From contig JAGCYV010000042.1 in NCBI GenBank assembly GCA_017960605.1, forward strand, positions 1 through 43,813: a stretch of 43,813 nt of DNA, in the 5' to 3' direction. The position numbers and the translations under genes were made by a program. This stretch comes from Bacteroidales bacterium (GTDB lineage: Bacteria; Bacteroidota; Bacteroidia; Bacteroidales; P3). This document shows positions 17,140 through 25,764 of the stretch, piece after piece. The notes beneath the pieces were generated by a model. That model worked only from the letters and a program-made list of their open reading frames with translations, did no database searches and was not told where the DNA came from. How positions within the stretch are numbered: position 1 is the first letter of the stretch; every line of letters begins with the position of its first letter.

Positions 17140-20100
17140 ATGACCAAGTTCCTCCTGCGCATACACGACTACCTGACGGCCCATCGCATCGTTGCGGTGG
17201 TGTCGCTCGTCGTGATGCTTGTGGCAGGAGTGCTGTTGGCTTTGCAACTCCATTATGAGGAAAATATAGCCCGTTTCCTGCCCACCGACAAGGGCAACGA
17301 GAAGCAGGCCGCCGTTTATAATGCGCTGGGTGACCAGGGGCAGATCACTGTCATTTTCCGTCCTGTGGAGGAGGCGGGCGACGACGAGGTGATGGATGCC
17401 ATCGACGCCTTTGCCGAGCAGTTCGCCCGGATTCGTCCCGACATCGCCCTCCAGGCCCGTGCCGACGAGAGCGATGCGATGGTAGCCATCGAGGAGTTGA
17501 GGGACAATATTGCCCTCTATTTGACGGCCGCCGACTATGAGAGAATCGATTCCCTGCTGAGCAATCCCGACTTTGTCGCCACCCGTATGGGTGAGGTGAA
17601 GCAGACGCTCGGAATGCCGTTGCCCGAGATGGTTACCGACATGCTGGTGGCCGACCCGCTGGGACTATTCACTCCGGCCCTCAGCCGTTTGCAGGCCCTC
17701 AGCCCCAGCAGCCGCTATGTGGTGACCGACGGCTATGTGATGGATGGAGAGGGGAGAGGCTATGCGTTCATGGCAAGTCCCTACAATGCCAGCGATACCC
17801 GACGCAACGGACGCTTGGCCAAGGATATCGCTGAAGCTATTGATTCCATCAGTGGTCAGACTCCTGTGGTCTCTGTTTCTGCTGTGGGTGCTCCGCTCAT
17901 CGCCGTTACCAACGCCAACCAAATCAAGCGCGACAGCCTGCTGGCGATGCTGCTCTCGTTGGTGCTTATAGCCATCATCCTGTGGCGTTCGATGGGGCAT
18001 CGGCGCAACATCCTGTGGATGGCCTTCTCCATCGCCTGCGGATGGCTGTTCGCATTGGCGGTCATCGCCATCTTCAAGACGGAGATATCAATCATAGTGG
18101 TGGGTATCGGCTCGGTGCTTGTCGGCATTGCGGTCAATTACCCGTTGCATTATCTGGAACACCTGAAAGACCATCCAGACCGTCGTGAAACCCTGCGCGA
18201 GATGGTGGAACCGCTGGTGACGGGCAATATCACCACCGTAGCGGCATTCGCCTGCCTGGTGTTTGTCAAAGCGGAAGCGATGCGCGACCTCGGCCTCTTT
18301 GGTTCGCTGATGCTGGTGGGGACCATCGGATTCACTATGATATTCCTGCCGCTGTGGGCGAAGGGAGGCAAGCGGAAAGCCGAAGAGTCGAAGAGTCAAA
18401 GAGTCGAAGAGTCGAAGAGTAGGAATATGCCGGCATGGGTATTCTGGGTGATGGCGGGCATTACTGCCGTACTGGGATATTTCAGCACGAAGGTGGAGTT
18501 CGATTCCGACCTCCATAATATCAACTTCATGACCGCCCAGCAGCAGACAGACCTTGACCTGCTCGGCAACTCGGTGGGGGAGGGCGAACTGACCTATGTG
18601 GTCAGCGAAGGCCGCACCCTCGACGAAGCCCTCCGCGCCAACGACAGCCTTCAGCTGCCGGGAGTGGGTGTATTGATGCCGTCGCTCGGCCGTCAGCAGG
18701 AGTCGCTGGAACGCTGGAATCGTCTGAAAGAAAAATACCCCGATCTGGGCAGACAGGTGACCCGTGAGGCTGTCCGTGCGGGATTGGCCGACGATGCCTT
18801 CGAACCCTTCTTACGCACGCTGTCGGCCGACTATGAGGCGGCAGAACCTTCGTTGGAGAGTGCTGCGGGAGCGTTGGCGAAGAACTATATCTTGAAGACC
18901 GACACCGGCTACTACGTGGTGAACTACATACATTCAAACACTCAAACAATCAAACAATCAAGCAATAACAGCTTTGCCTTTACCCAGAAGGATGTCGGCA
19001 GTGGTTTGGTCAATGCCCTCAACGGTGACTTCAACTATATCCTCTATGTCTGCTCGTTTGTCGTCTTCGCGTTCCTGTGGCTCGCCCTTGGTCGTTTCGA
19101 GTTGGCCTTGCTGGCATTCCTCCCGATGGCCATGGGTTGGCTGTGGATTCTGGGGTTGATGGCCCTGTTGGGCATCAAATTCAATATCGTCAATATCATT
19201 CTGGCTACCTTCATCTTCGGTCAGGGTGACGACTACACCATCTTCATCACCGAAGGACTGCTCTACGAGAACGCCACCGGCAAACGTCGGCTGAAGGAAT
19301 ACCGCCGCAGCGTCATTATATCGGCGTTGCTGATGTTCGCCGGTATCGGCACCCTGCTGACGGCCCGCCACCCTGCCTTGCGTTCGTTGGCCGAGGTGGC
19401 CGTCATCGGTATGGGATGTGTGGTGCTGATGGCCTGCGTGGTGCCGCCGGTAGTGTTCCGATGGCTTACGCAGCGGCACGGGCACCCCCGCCGCTATCCG
19501 ATCACCGTCGGACGAATTCTGATTACGGTGGTGCCGTTGATCGTATTCATCTTGTTTGCCCTTGTGGTGGCTACGCCGGTGACCGTGGTCTATTTACTGC
19601 TGCCGATGGAGAAACGCCGCAAGCGCGACAGTTTCCACCATTTTATCTGCGGAGTCATGCGGATGGGAGCCAAGTTGATGCCGCGAGTCGATTTCCGGAT
19701 AGAGAATCCCCACGGCGAGGACTTCAGCAGGCCCGCTGTCATTGTGGCCAACCATCAGTCGCACCTCGACTTGCTCAGCATCCTCATGCTTACCCCCAAG
19801 GTGGTGGTGCTCACCAAGAACTGGGTGTGGCGCAATCCTCTCTATGCCCATATCATCCGCTATGCGGAATACCTGCCGGCAGAGGCGGGATACGACAACC
19901 TGATGCCCAAGCTCCGCGACTTGGTGGAGCGCGGCTATTCCATCATGGTGTTCCCCGAGGGAACTCGCAGCATGGACGGCCAGGTGCATCGCTTCCACAA
20001 AGGGGCGTTCCTCCTTGCCGAGGAACTGGGGTTGCCGTTGCTGCCGGTCTTCATCCATGGAGCCTACGACGTGTGGCCCAAGACCGAGAGCCTCATCACT

Positions 20101-20301
20101 CCCGGCCAGATCACCGTCGGCATCGGGCAACGCTGCCATGAAGACAGTCGCGCTATGCGACGCCTCTTCGAGCAGGAACTGGCCGCCATGCGTGACCGGT
20201 TGGAGACGCCGGAATACAAAAGCCGAATAGAACAATACCAGTACCTGTACAAGGGTAGGGAAGTGTGGAGGAACAGGCCGCGAAAGGAGGTGTCCGCATG
20301 A
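17140..20301 (+). CDS. MMPL/RND exporter fused to a PlsC-type acyltransferase
   Basis: A 1053-residue protein. Residues 1-800 are an MMPL-family transporter of the RND superfamily with two homologous halves, each with one TM segment, a periplasmic domain and a TM bundle (VNYPLHYLEHL in the first half, FGQGDDYTIFITEG in the second). Residues about 845-1040 are a lysophospholipid acyltransferase domain with His872-x4-Asp877 (NHQSHLD) and VFPEGTRSMDG. Such fusions couple lipid acylation to export; aryl polyene clusters usually carry an MMPL protein for moving the pigment to the outer membrane. Two stretches look inserted: residues about 414-427 (8-bp GAAGAGTC units) and 598-609 (CAATCAAA units). 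Both are spacer-type repeats in loops. A Shine-Dalgarno-like AAAGGAGG at 20283-20290 inside its end serves the next gene. Confidence 0.9.
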   Translation: MTKFLLRIHDYLTAHRIVAVVSLVVMLVAGVLLALQLHYEENIARFLPTDKGNEKQAAVYNALGDQGQITVIFRPVEEAGDDEVMDAIDAFAEQFARIRPDIALQARADESDAMVAIEELRDNIALYLTAADYERIDSLLSNPDFVATRMGEVKQTLGMPLPEMVTDMLVADPLGLFTPALSRLQALSPSSRYVVTDGYVMDGEGRGYAFMASPYNASDTRRNGRLAKDIAEAIDSISGQTPVVSVSAVGAPLIAVTNANQIKRDSLLAMLLSLVLIAIILWRSMGHRRNILWMAFSIACGWLFALAVIAIFKTEISIIVVGIGSVLVGIAVNYPLHYLEHLKDHPDRRETLREMVEPLVTGNITTVAAFACLVFVKAEAMRDLGLFGSLMLVGTIGFTMIFLPLWAKGGKRKAEESKSQRVEESKSRNMPAWVFWVMAGITAVLGYFSTKVEFDSDLHNINFMTAQQQTDLDLLGNSVGEGELTYVVSEGRTLDEALRANDSLQLPGVGVLMPSLGRQQESLERWNRLKEKYPDLGRQVTREAVRAGLADDAFEPFLRTLSADYEAAEPSLESAAGALAKNYILKTDTGYYVVNYIHSNTQTIKQSSNNSFAFTQKDVGSGLVNALNGDFNYILYVCSFVVFAFLWLALGRFELALLAFLPMAMGWLWILGLMALLGIKFNIVNIILATFIFGQGDDYTIFITEGLLYENATGKRRLKEYRRSVIISALLMFAGIGTLLTARHPALRSLAEVAVIGMGCVVLMACVVPPVVFRWLTQRHGHPRRYPITVGRILITVVPLIVFILFALVVATPVTVVYLLLPMEKRRKRDSFHHFICGVMRMGAKLMPRVDFRIENPHGEDFSRPAVIVANHQSHLDLLSILMLTPKVVVLTKNWVWRNPLYAHIIRYAEYLPAEAGYDNLMPKLRDLVERGYSIMVFPEGTRSMDGQVHRFHKGAFLLAEELGLPLLPVFIHGAYDVWPKTESLITPGQITVGIGQRCHEDSRAMRRLFEQELAAMRDRLETPEYKSRIEQYQYLYKGREVWRNRPRKEVSA
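18382..18420. repeat. In-frame 8-bp repeat in the MMPL gene
   Basis: Five tandem units of GAAGAGTC (the third is AAAGAGTC, the last is short) encode an EESKSQRVEESKS linker in the cytoplasmic loop between the two transporter halves. Confidence 0.9.
18931..18966. repeat. In-frame CAATCAAA-type repeat in the MMPL gene
   Basis: Units CAAACAAT/CAAACACT encode HSNTQTIKQSSNN in the second periplasmic domain. The same words make up the non-coding spacer at 37581-37684. Confidence 0.85.
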
Positions 20302-21806
20302 ACAGCGTCTGCATCATGGGCGGAGGCCTCAGCGGTCTGATGACGGGTGCCCTTCTCGCCAAGGAGGGGATGCGGGTCACCGTGCTGGAGAAGAACGCCA
20401 TTCTCGGCGGTGGCTTGCAGAGTTTCCGACGCGGAGATTATCATTTCGACACCGGCATGCATTGTTTCGGCGGCATGGGTGAGGATGGCCAGATACGCCT
20501 CATCTGCCGTTATCTGGGCATCGAGGACCGCGTGGAGACCGTGCCCCGATGTGACACCCTCATGGATACCGGCAGCGGCCTTCGACTGACGTTGCCCTTT
20601 GGGCCGCGTGCATGGGTCTATCGCTGGAGTCGTGCGATTGGCGCTTTGCTGGGCAAGGAGTTGGAACCCGGGGTCAGGAAGCAGCTCAAGCACTACCTCG
20701 AGACCATGTACAACCTCACCTGCCAAGAACCGCTCTACCACCTGCGCCCGACCGACGACAACTACCGCATGCCCGACCTTACCCTCTCGGCAAAGGAATT
20801 GATAGACAGCAGCATCGAACTACCCCTGCTGCGCTCCATCATGCCCTATCTCTCGCTCTTCTATGCTGGACGCGAGGATTCGCCGGCCATGCTCCATTCT
20901 TTGATCAGCTGCTCCCATATCAACGGAACCTATACCTTCAAGCACGGAAGCCTCTCGTTTGCCAACCTTCTCGCCGATGTCATCAGACAGGCTGGGGGAG
21001 AGGTGCACACCTCCGAAGAGGTGACGGCAGTGGATATAGACGGCCGTCAGGTCGTCTGCGTGAGGACCGCGAAGGACACCTATACCGCCGATGCCTATAT
21101 CAGCGCGTTGCCGGTTACCCGTCTGCTGGAGCTGACGCCCCGGTCGGCTTTCTCGCCGGCATTCCGCAACCGCATCTCCTCGGCTCCGCTGTCCTATTCC
21201 GCCTTCAGCGTCTTTGTGGGATTGCAGCCGCGAGCCCTCTGCTTCAACCGCGAAGCCTACTATTGCGCCAACCTGGCGAGCGACCCCTGGAATGCGGCTT
21301 CTGTCGCCGCCGACAAGTGGCCCTCGTTGGTCTTTGCCCTTCCCGACGAAGACCTTGACAATCCCGGCTTCGCTAAAACACTTACACTCATTTGCCCGAT
21401 GGAGTACTCCGCCGTCGAGCGGTGGGCCGACAGCACGACCGGACACCGTCCGGACGACTATTACCGCTGGAAAGAGCAGATGATAGAGAAGGCGCTGAAG
21501 ATGATAGAACCCATCGGCTTCGAGGTGCCGCTGCAACTGGCGGTAGCCTATGCCGATGCCGGTTCGCCCCTCACCATTCGCGACTACTACGGCAATTCCC
21601 GAGGGGCTATGTACGGGCTCCATCCTTCTACCCGCAACCCGCTTCAGGCACACCTCTCTCCCAATACCCGCGTGGGGAACCTCTTCCTCACCGGTCAGGA
21701 TGTCAACTTCCACGGTCTCGTCGGCACTTCCCTCACCTCCGTCCTGACGGCCGAATCCCTTGTGGGACAGAACGTCATCGTCAATAAAATCAACGCGAGA
21801 AAATAA
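20298..21806 (+). CDS. CrtI/phytoene desaturase-like flavoprotein
   Basis: A 502-residue FAD-dependent oxidoreductase. The dinucleotide-binding motif is at the very start (MGGGLSGLMTGALLAKEG, then VLEKN). The family's C-terminal FAD-contact segment is seen in NLFLTGQDVNFHGLVGTSL. It resembles retinol saturase and phytoene desaturase-like proteins, which isomerise, saturate or desaturate conjugated polyenes, so a redox step on the polyene chain is likely. The exact reaction is unknown. The start is the ATG at 20298, overlapping the previous stop and 7 bases after AAAGGAGG. That is a strong Shine-Dalgarno sequence, which is unusual because Bacteroidetes genes generally lack one. Confidence 0.85.
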   Translation: MNSVCIMGGGLSGLMTGALLAKEGMRVTVLEKNAILGGGLQSFRRGDYHFDTGMHCFGGMGEDGQIRLICRYLGIEDRVETVPRCDTLMDTGSGLRLTLPFGPRAWVYRWSRAIGALLGKELEPGVRKQLKHYLETMYNLTCQEPLYHLRPTDDNYRMPDLTLSAKELIDSSIELPLLRSIMPYLSLFYAGREDSPAMLHSLISCSHINGTYTFKHGSLSFANLLADVIRQAGGEVHTSEEVTAVDIDGRQVVCVRTAKDTYTADAYISALPVTRLLELTPRSAFSPAFRNRISSAPLSYSAFSVFVGLQPRALCFNREAYYCANLASDPWNAASVAADKWPSLVFALPDEDLDNPGFAKTLTLICPMEYSAVERWADSTTGHRPDDYYRWKEQMIEKALKMIEPIGFEVPLQLAVAYADAGSPLTIRDYYGNSRGAMYGLHPSTRNPLQAHLSPNTRVGNLFLTGQDVNFHGLVGTSLTSVLTAESLVGQNVIVNKINARK

Positions 21807-21818
21807 ACGATACACGAT

Positions 21819-23120
21819 ATGGATACAATCAAAATGAAACTCATCTATCCCAAGTGGAAGAAGCTCCCGGGACAGACCACCTTCAACCTTCCGCCTCACG
21901 GGCCTGTGGCTTTCGCCGCCACCCTGCCCGAGTATGTGGATATCGACTTCGTGGATGAGAACGTCGAGGAACTCAACTTCGACGACCCCTGCGACATCGT
22001 GGCCCTCTCCACCATGCTCTCCACCCAGGTGAAGCGTGCCTGGGAGATCGCCGCCGAGTACCACAAACGCGGCAAGACCGTCCTCGCCGGCGGCATCAGC
22101 GCCATGTTGCACGCCGAGGAGTATGTCAACCACGTGGATAGCCTCTTTCTCGGCGAGAGCGAGGGACGTTCCGAGCAGGTGCTTCTCGACTGGAAGGAAG
22201 GGAAGCTGAAGAAGGTCTATAACTTCCTCGGCAAGCAGCCTCCCATCGAGAGCGTAGGCCCCTGCCGCCGCGACCTCTACAAGCGTGAGCTCTACAACCA
22301 CAAGGGTGTGCAGATGGTCGATCTCTTCCACGCCTCGCGTGGATGCCGTTTCAGCTGCTATCCCTGCGCCGTATCCTATCTCGGCGGTCGCAAGTTCCGT
22401 CCGCGTCCCATCGACAAGGTGGTTGAAGATATGGCCGCCATCGACAACAACCGCCTCTTCATCGTTGATAACTCGCTGGCGCAGGACAAGGAGTGGGAGA
22501 AGGAACTCTTCCGCGCCATCGCTCCGCTCAAGAAGAAGTGGATCAGCCACACCATCGAAGACGACCCCGAGGTGCTCGACCTCGCCGCCAAAGCGGGTGC
22601 CTGGTATGTCTATCAGGCCGTCTATGACACCTCCGACTACATCAAGGAGCGTGTGAAACGCTACCACGATGTGGGCATCGGCGTCGAAGGCACCATCCTC
22701 CTCGGACTCGACAATCAGACCGTCGATGACTGCAAACGCCTCATCGACTTCCTTCTCACCATTAACCTCGACCTGGCCGAGTTCACCATCATGACTCCCT
22801 TCCCCCACACCAAAGCCTACGACGACTACCTCCGTCAGGGTCGCATCTTCGACTTCGACTGGAACCACTACAACGCCGGTCAGGTGGTGTTCAAACCCGC
22901 CCAGATGACCCCCGATGAACTGCAGGATGTCTATGAATACGCATGGAAGAGCTTCTATGCCAACGAGACGCAGGAGTCGAAGATGTTCCGCCTCTTCTGC
23001 AACGTGGCCCTGCGCGAGATGAATGAGGGCACCTATCGTCCCCGCAACCGCGCCCTCGCCAACAAGAGCTTCGGCAAGGATGTCGATCGCAGCATCAAAA
23101 CCCACCAAAACGCCTTCTAA
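21819..23120 (+). CDS. Cobalamin-type radical SAM protein
   Basis: A 433-residue protein. Residues about 20-115 look like a B12-binding domain of the type placed before radical SAM domains (IVALSTMLSTQ, then LAGGISAML). Residues about 170-370 are the radical SAM domain with the cluster ligands in GCRFSCYPC (C-x3-C-x2-C). Relatives include BchE-like and hopanoid-modifying enzymes, which perform methylation or other radical chemistry on unactivated carbons. In this operon it may methylate or otherwise modify the polyene or its lipid anchor. That is inference; the substrate is not evident. It lies 12 bp after the flavoprotein, so it belongs to the operon. A 48-bp gap follows it. Confidence 0.85.
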   Translation: MDTIKMKLIYPKWKKLPGQTTFNLPPHGPVAFAATLPEYVDIDFVDENVEELNFDDPCDIVALSTMLSTQVKRAWEIAAEYHKRGKTVLAGGISAMLHAEEYVNHVDSLFLGESEGRSEQVLLDWKEGKLKKVYNFLGKQPPIESVGPCRRDLYKRELYNHKGVQMVDLFHASRGCRFSCYPCAVSYLGGRKFRPRPIDKVVEDMAAIDNNRLFIVDNSLAQDKEWEKELFRAIAPLKKKWISHTIEDDPEVLDLAAKAGAWYVYQAVYDTSDYIKERVKRYHDVGIGVEGTILLGLDNQTVDDCKRLIDFLLTINLDLAEFTIMTPFPHTKAYDDYLRQGRIFDFDWNHYNAGQVVFKPAQMTPDELQDVYEYAWKSFYANETQESKMFRLFCNVALREMNEGTYRPRNRALANKSFGKDVDRSIKTHQNAF

Positions 23121-23168
23121 CAAAGAATTAAAAAGTTACATTTGTCATATCTCCTTATCTCCTAAAAA

Positions 23169-23525
23169 ATGAAAGTCTCAGAAAAATACTACGACGAGCA
23201 GTTCCCCTTCCTCGGCCAGTGGGACATGGAGTCGCTCTGCGGCCTCAAGATTCGCGTCGTTGATAACCGCACCTATGTCATCGTCACCGAACTCTATCAG
23301 GAGAACCCCGGCACCTCGGTGACCTATGCCGGCCAGTCGCTCCGCGAACAGATTTGTGAAGCCAAAGGGCTGAATCCGGCCGAGATCACCTATCTGGAGT
23401 GCAACCCCGACACCAACTCCAAACTCTCGTTCTACGACGAGGAGTACTTCGAGGTCGATTTTACCGACAATCCCCCCAAATACCGTCGTCTCACGGCCGA
23501 CGAGATAAAGCATATCGTTAGTTGA
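23169..23525 (+). CDS. Unrecognised small protein in the polyene operon
   Basis: A 118-residue acidic, soluble protein with no signal peptide or membrane segment. I do not recognise its family. It has no cysteine motif for metal binding; cysteines are at about residues 19, 58 and 75. It contains many Tyr and Asp/Glu residues and an alternating pattern of predicted short strands (LKIRVVDNRTYVIVTELY). It lies between the radical SAM protein and the hydrolase and its stop overlaps the hydrolase start, so the two are probably made together. A role as an accessory to one of its neighbours is possible but unsupported. Confidence 0.7.
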   Translation: MKVSEKYYDEQFPFLGQWDMESLCGLKIRVVDNRTYVIVTELYQENPGTSVTYAGQSLREQICEAKGLNPAEITYLECNPDTNSKLSFYDEEYFEVDFTDNPPKYRRLTADEIKHIVS

Positions 23526-24364
23526 TGCGTCGTCTCCTTGCCATACTTTTGCTACTGTTCTGCCTCTGCACCGCACAAGGGCAGGCGCTCGTCCGTCTTC
23601 CCGGCACCTCGGCCACGCTCGAGTGCTACCCCGCCGACACCTCTCACCTTTCACCTTTCACCTCTCACCTTGCCGTGGTGGTTTGTCCGGGAGGCAGCTA
23701 CAGCTGGCACGACTACAAGGTGGAGGGGGTTGAAGTGGCCCAATGGCTGCAAGCCCACGGCATTGCAGCCTACGTTTTGCGCTACCGCGTGCAAGGCTGG
23801 TGGGCGTGGGCAACGCATTATCGTCTCCTTTTCCGCGGTAACCAATATCCTGACCCCCTGCGCGATGCTGAAGCAGCCCTCGACTGGCTGGCTGTCCATG
23901 CCGACAGCCTCGCCATCGACCCTAGGCAGATCGGTGTTATGGGCTTCTCGGCCGGCGGTCACCTCGCCATGCTCACCACCTACACCCGCCGGCCGGCCTT
24001 CGTAGTTCCCGTCTATCCTGTGGTCACTATGCGGCAGGCCTGCTGTCACTCCCGCTCTCGGCGCGCTTTACTCGGCGAATATGGGAAAAACAACCAGTCT
24101 CTTCGAGATTCCCTTTCAATCGAACTTCATGTGCGGCCCGACTGCCCGCCTGTCTTCCTGGTCAACTGCGTCGATGACCCCATCGTCGATTACCACAATT
24201 CCGTCCTCCTCGACTCCGCCCTCACGGCTAACAACATCTCCCACCGTTATATCCAATACCGCACTGGCGGACATGGCTTTGGCATGAGCGAGACAAAAGG
24301 CAGCCCTGAATGCCGCCCCTGGAAAGAAGAATTTCTCAAATGGATAAAAGGATTATATAAATGA
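23525..24364 (+). CDS. Exported alpha/beta-hydrolase (acetyl esterase-like)
   Basis: A 279-residue hydrolase with a signal peptide (MRRLLAILLLLFCLCTAQGQ). The catalytic set can be read as Ser in GFSAGGHLAM, Asp in VNCVDDPIVDY and His in GGHGFGMS; the oxyanion segment is VVCPGGSYSW. It resembles acetyl-xylan-esterase-like or lipase-like enzymes that cleave small esters. A periplasmic esterase could trim or release the acylated pigment, but the substrate is unknown. Codons about 38-50 (HLSPFTSHL) come from a CTTTCACC-type repeat (23640-23673), as in the spacer at 3932-3964. The start ATG overlaps the preceding stop (TGATG); the stop overlaps the ligase start (ATGA). Confidence 0.85.
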   Translation: MRRLLAILLLLFCLCTAQGQALVRLPGTSATLECYPADTSHLSPFTSHLAVVVCPGGSYSWHDYKVEGVEVAQWLQAHGIAAYVLRYRVQGWWAWATHYRLLFRGNQYPDPLRDAEAALDWLAVHADSLAIDPRQIGVMGFSAGGHLAMLTTYTRRPAFVVPVYPVVTMRQACCHSRSRRALLGEYGKNNQSLRDSLSIELHVRPDCPPVFLVNCVDDPIVDYHNSVLLDSALTANNISHRYIQYRTGGHGFGMSETKGSPECRPWKEEFLKWIKGLYK

Positions 24365-25653
24365 CAGATATTGAATTCAAATCCCCCGAAGAGATAAAAG
24401 CCTTCCAAGAAGACAAACTTCACGAGGCACTAGTCTATCTTGCTGGCCATTCGCCCTATTACCAGCGCATGTTCAGCAGCTATGGTATCGACGTGAACAA
24501 GATTCGGCTGCTGGAAGACCTTGTCAAGATACCCTTCACCGAGAAGAAAGACCTCCAGCTCTTCAACGATGACTTCCTCTGTTGTCCTCGGGAGAAAGTC
24601 ATAGACTACATCACCACCAGCGGTACCCTCGGCGACCCTGTCACCTTCTGCTGTACCGAAAAGGACCTCCAGCGTTTGGCCTACAATGAAAAGAAAAGTT
24701 TCGAATGCGCAGGGCTCAAACCCGGTAACATACTCCAGCTGATGACAACCATGGACAAGCGATTCATGGCGGGCCTGGCCTATTTCCTCGGCATCCGCGA
24801 GATGGGCGCCTCCATCATCCGTGTAGGCAACGGCATCCCCGAACTGCAGTGGGACACCATCCGCCGCATCAAGCCCGACACCATCATGTGCGTCCCCTCC
24901 TTCATCCTGCGCCTCATCGAGTATGCCGAGCAGCACGACATCGACTACCGCAACAGCAGCATCCGCCGCATTATTGGCATCGGCGAAGGCCTCCGCGAGC
25001 AGGACCTCAGCCTCAACCTCCTGGGACGCCGTATCAAGGAGAAATGGGATGTCGAACTCTTTGCCACCTACTCCTCCACCGAGATGGGCGCCACCTTCAG
25101 CGAGTGCCCCTACGGCTGCGGCGGACATGTGCATCCCGAGCTCATCATCGTCGAGATCATCGGAGACGACGACCTGCCCGTGCCCGACGGACAACCCGGC
25201 GAGATAGTGATCACCACCCTGGGCGTCGAAGGCATGCCCCTCCTGCGCTTCCGCACCGGCGACATCGCCGCCAAGATCACCGACCGCTGCGCCTGTGGCC
25301 GCTACAGCTACCGCCTCACCCCGCTGGTCGGCCGCAAGAACAACATGATCAAGTTCAAAGGCACCACCCTCTATCCCCCCGCCATCAACGATGTGCTTGA
25401 CAACACCGACTATGTGGCCAACTACGTCATCGAAGTATCCACCAACAGCGCCGGCACCGACGACGTGAAAGTTAAGATAGGGCTTCGTGAAGGCTATACG
25501 GACACAGTGGTGAAGGAACTCAAGGATTCCTTCCGCTCCCGCATCCGTGTGGCTCCCGAAATTGTGGTGCTTCCTGCCGAGGAGGTGCAGCGCATCAATT
25601 TCCCGGCCAAAAGCCGCAAACCTGTCAAATTTATCGACCTCCGAAAAAAATAA
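24361..25653 (+). CDS. PaaK-like acyl-adenylating ligase, activates the aryl acid
   Basis: A 430-residue member of the adenylate-forming family resembling phenylacetate-CoA ligase. The ATP-binding loop is TTSGTLGDPVTF, the A5-like YSSTEMGATF follows, and LRFRTGDIA is the usual C-terminal core motif. A CxC pair and CPYGCGG/CACG cysteines at about 257-262 and 314-316 look like the zinc-binding residues of PaaK enzymes. It would activate 4-coumarate made by the lyase and load it on an ACP or CoA, giving the polyene starter. The order lyase first and ligase near last fits one operon. The next gene is 111 bp away across a repeat spacer. Confidence 0.88.
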   Translation: MTDIEFKSPEEIKAFQEDKLHEALVYLAGHSPYYQRMFSSYGIDVNKIRLLEDLVKIPFTEKKDLQLFNDDFLCCPREKVIDYITTSGTLGDPVTFCCTEKDLQRLAYNEKKSFECAGLKPGNILQLMTTMDKRFMAGLAYFLGIREMGASIIRVGNGIPELQWDTIRRIKPDTIMCVPSFILRLIEYAEQHDIDYRNSSIRRIIGIGEGLREQDLSLNLLGRRIKEKWDVELFATYSSTEMGATFSECPYGCGGHVHPELIIVEIIGDDDLPVPDGQPGEIVITTLGVEGMPLLRFRTGDIAAKITDRCACGRYSYRLTPLVGRKNNMIKFKGTTLYPPAINDVLDNTDYVANYVIEVSTNSAGTDDVKVKIGLREGYTDTVVKELKDSFRSRIRVAPEIVVLPAEEVQRINFPAKSRKPVKFIDLRKK

Positions 25654-25661
25654 CCATTCCT

Positions 25662-25763
25662 CACTCATAAATCATAAATCACCTCTCATAAATCATAATT
25701 CATAAATCAGAAATCAAAACTCCCCACTCATAAATCATAATTCATAATTCCTTCACCTTTCAC
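25662..25763. repeat. Spacer of ATAAATCA/ATAATTCA repeats
   Basis: The gap between the ligase and the last acyltransferase is almost wholly built of CATAAATCA and CATAATTCA units, with CTTTCACC units just before the start at 25765. No promoter or gene is visible in it. Confidence 0.85.
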
Positions 25764-25764
25764 C

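Noticed and set aside
20820-23123. 767-codon minus-strand frame across the flavoprotein and radical SAM genes
   Set aside because: It spans two well-supported genes and their gap and has shadow composition only.
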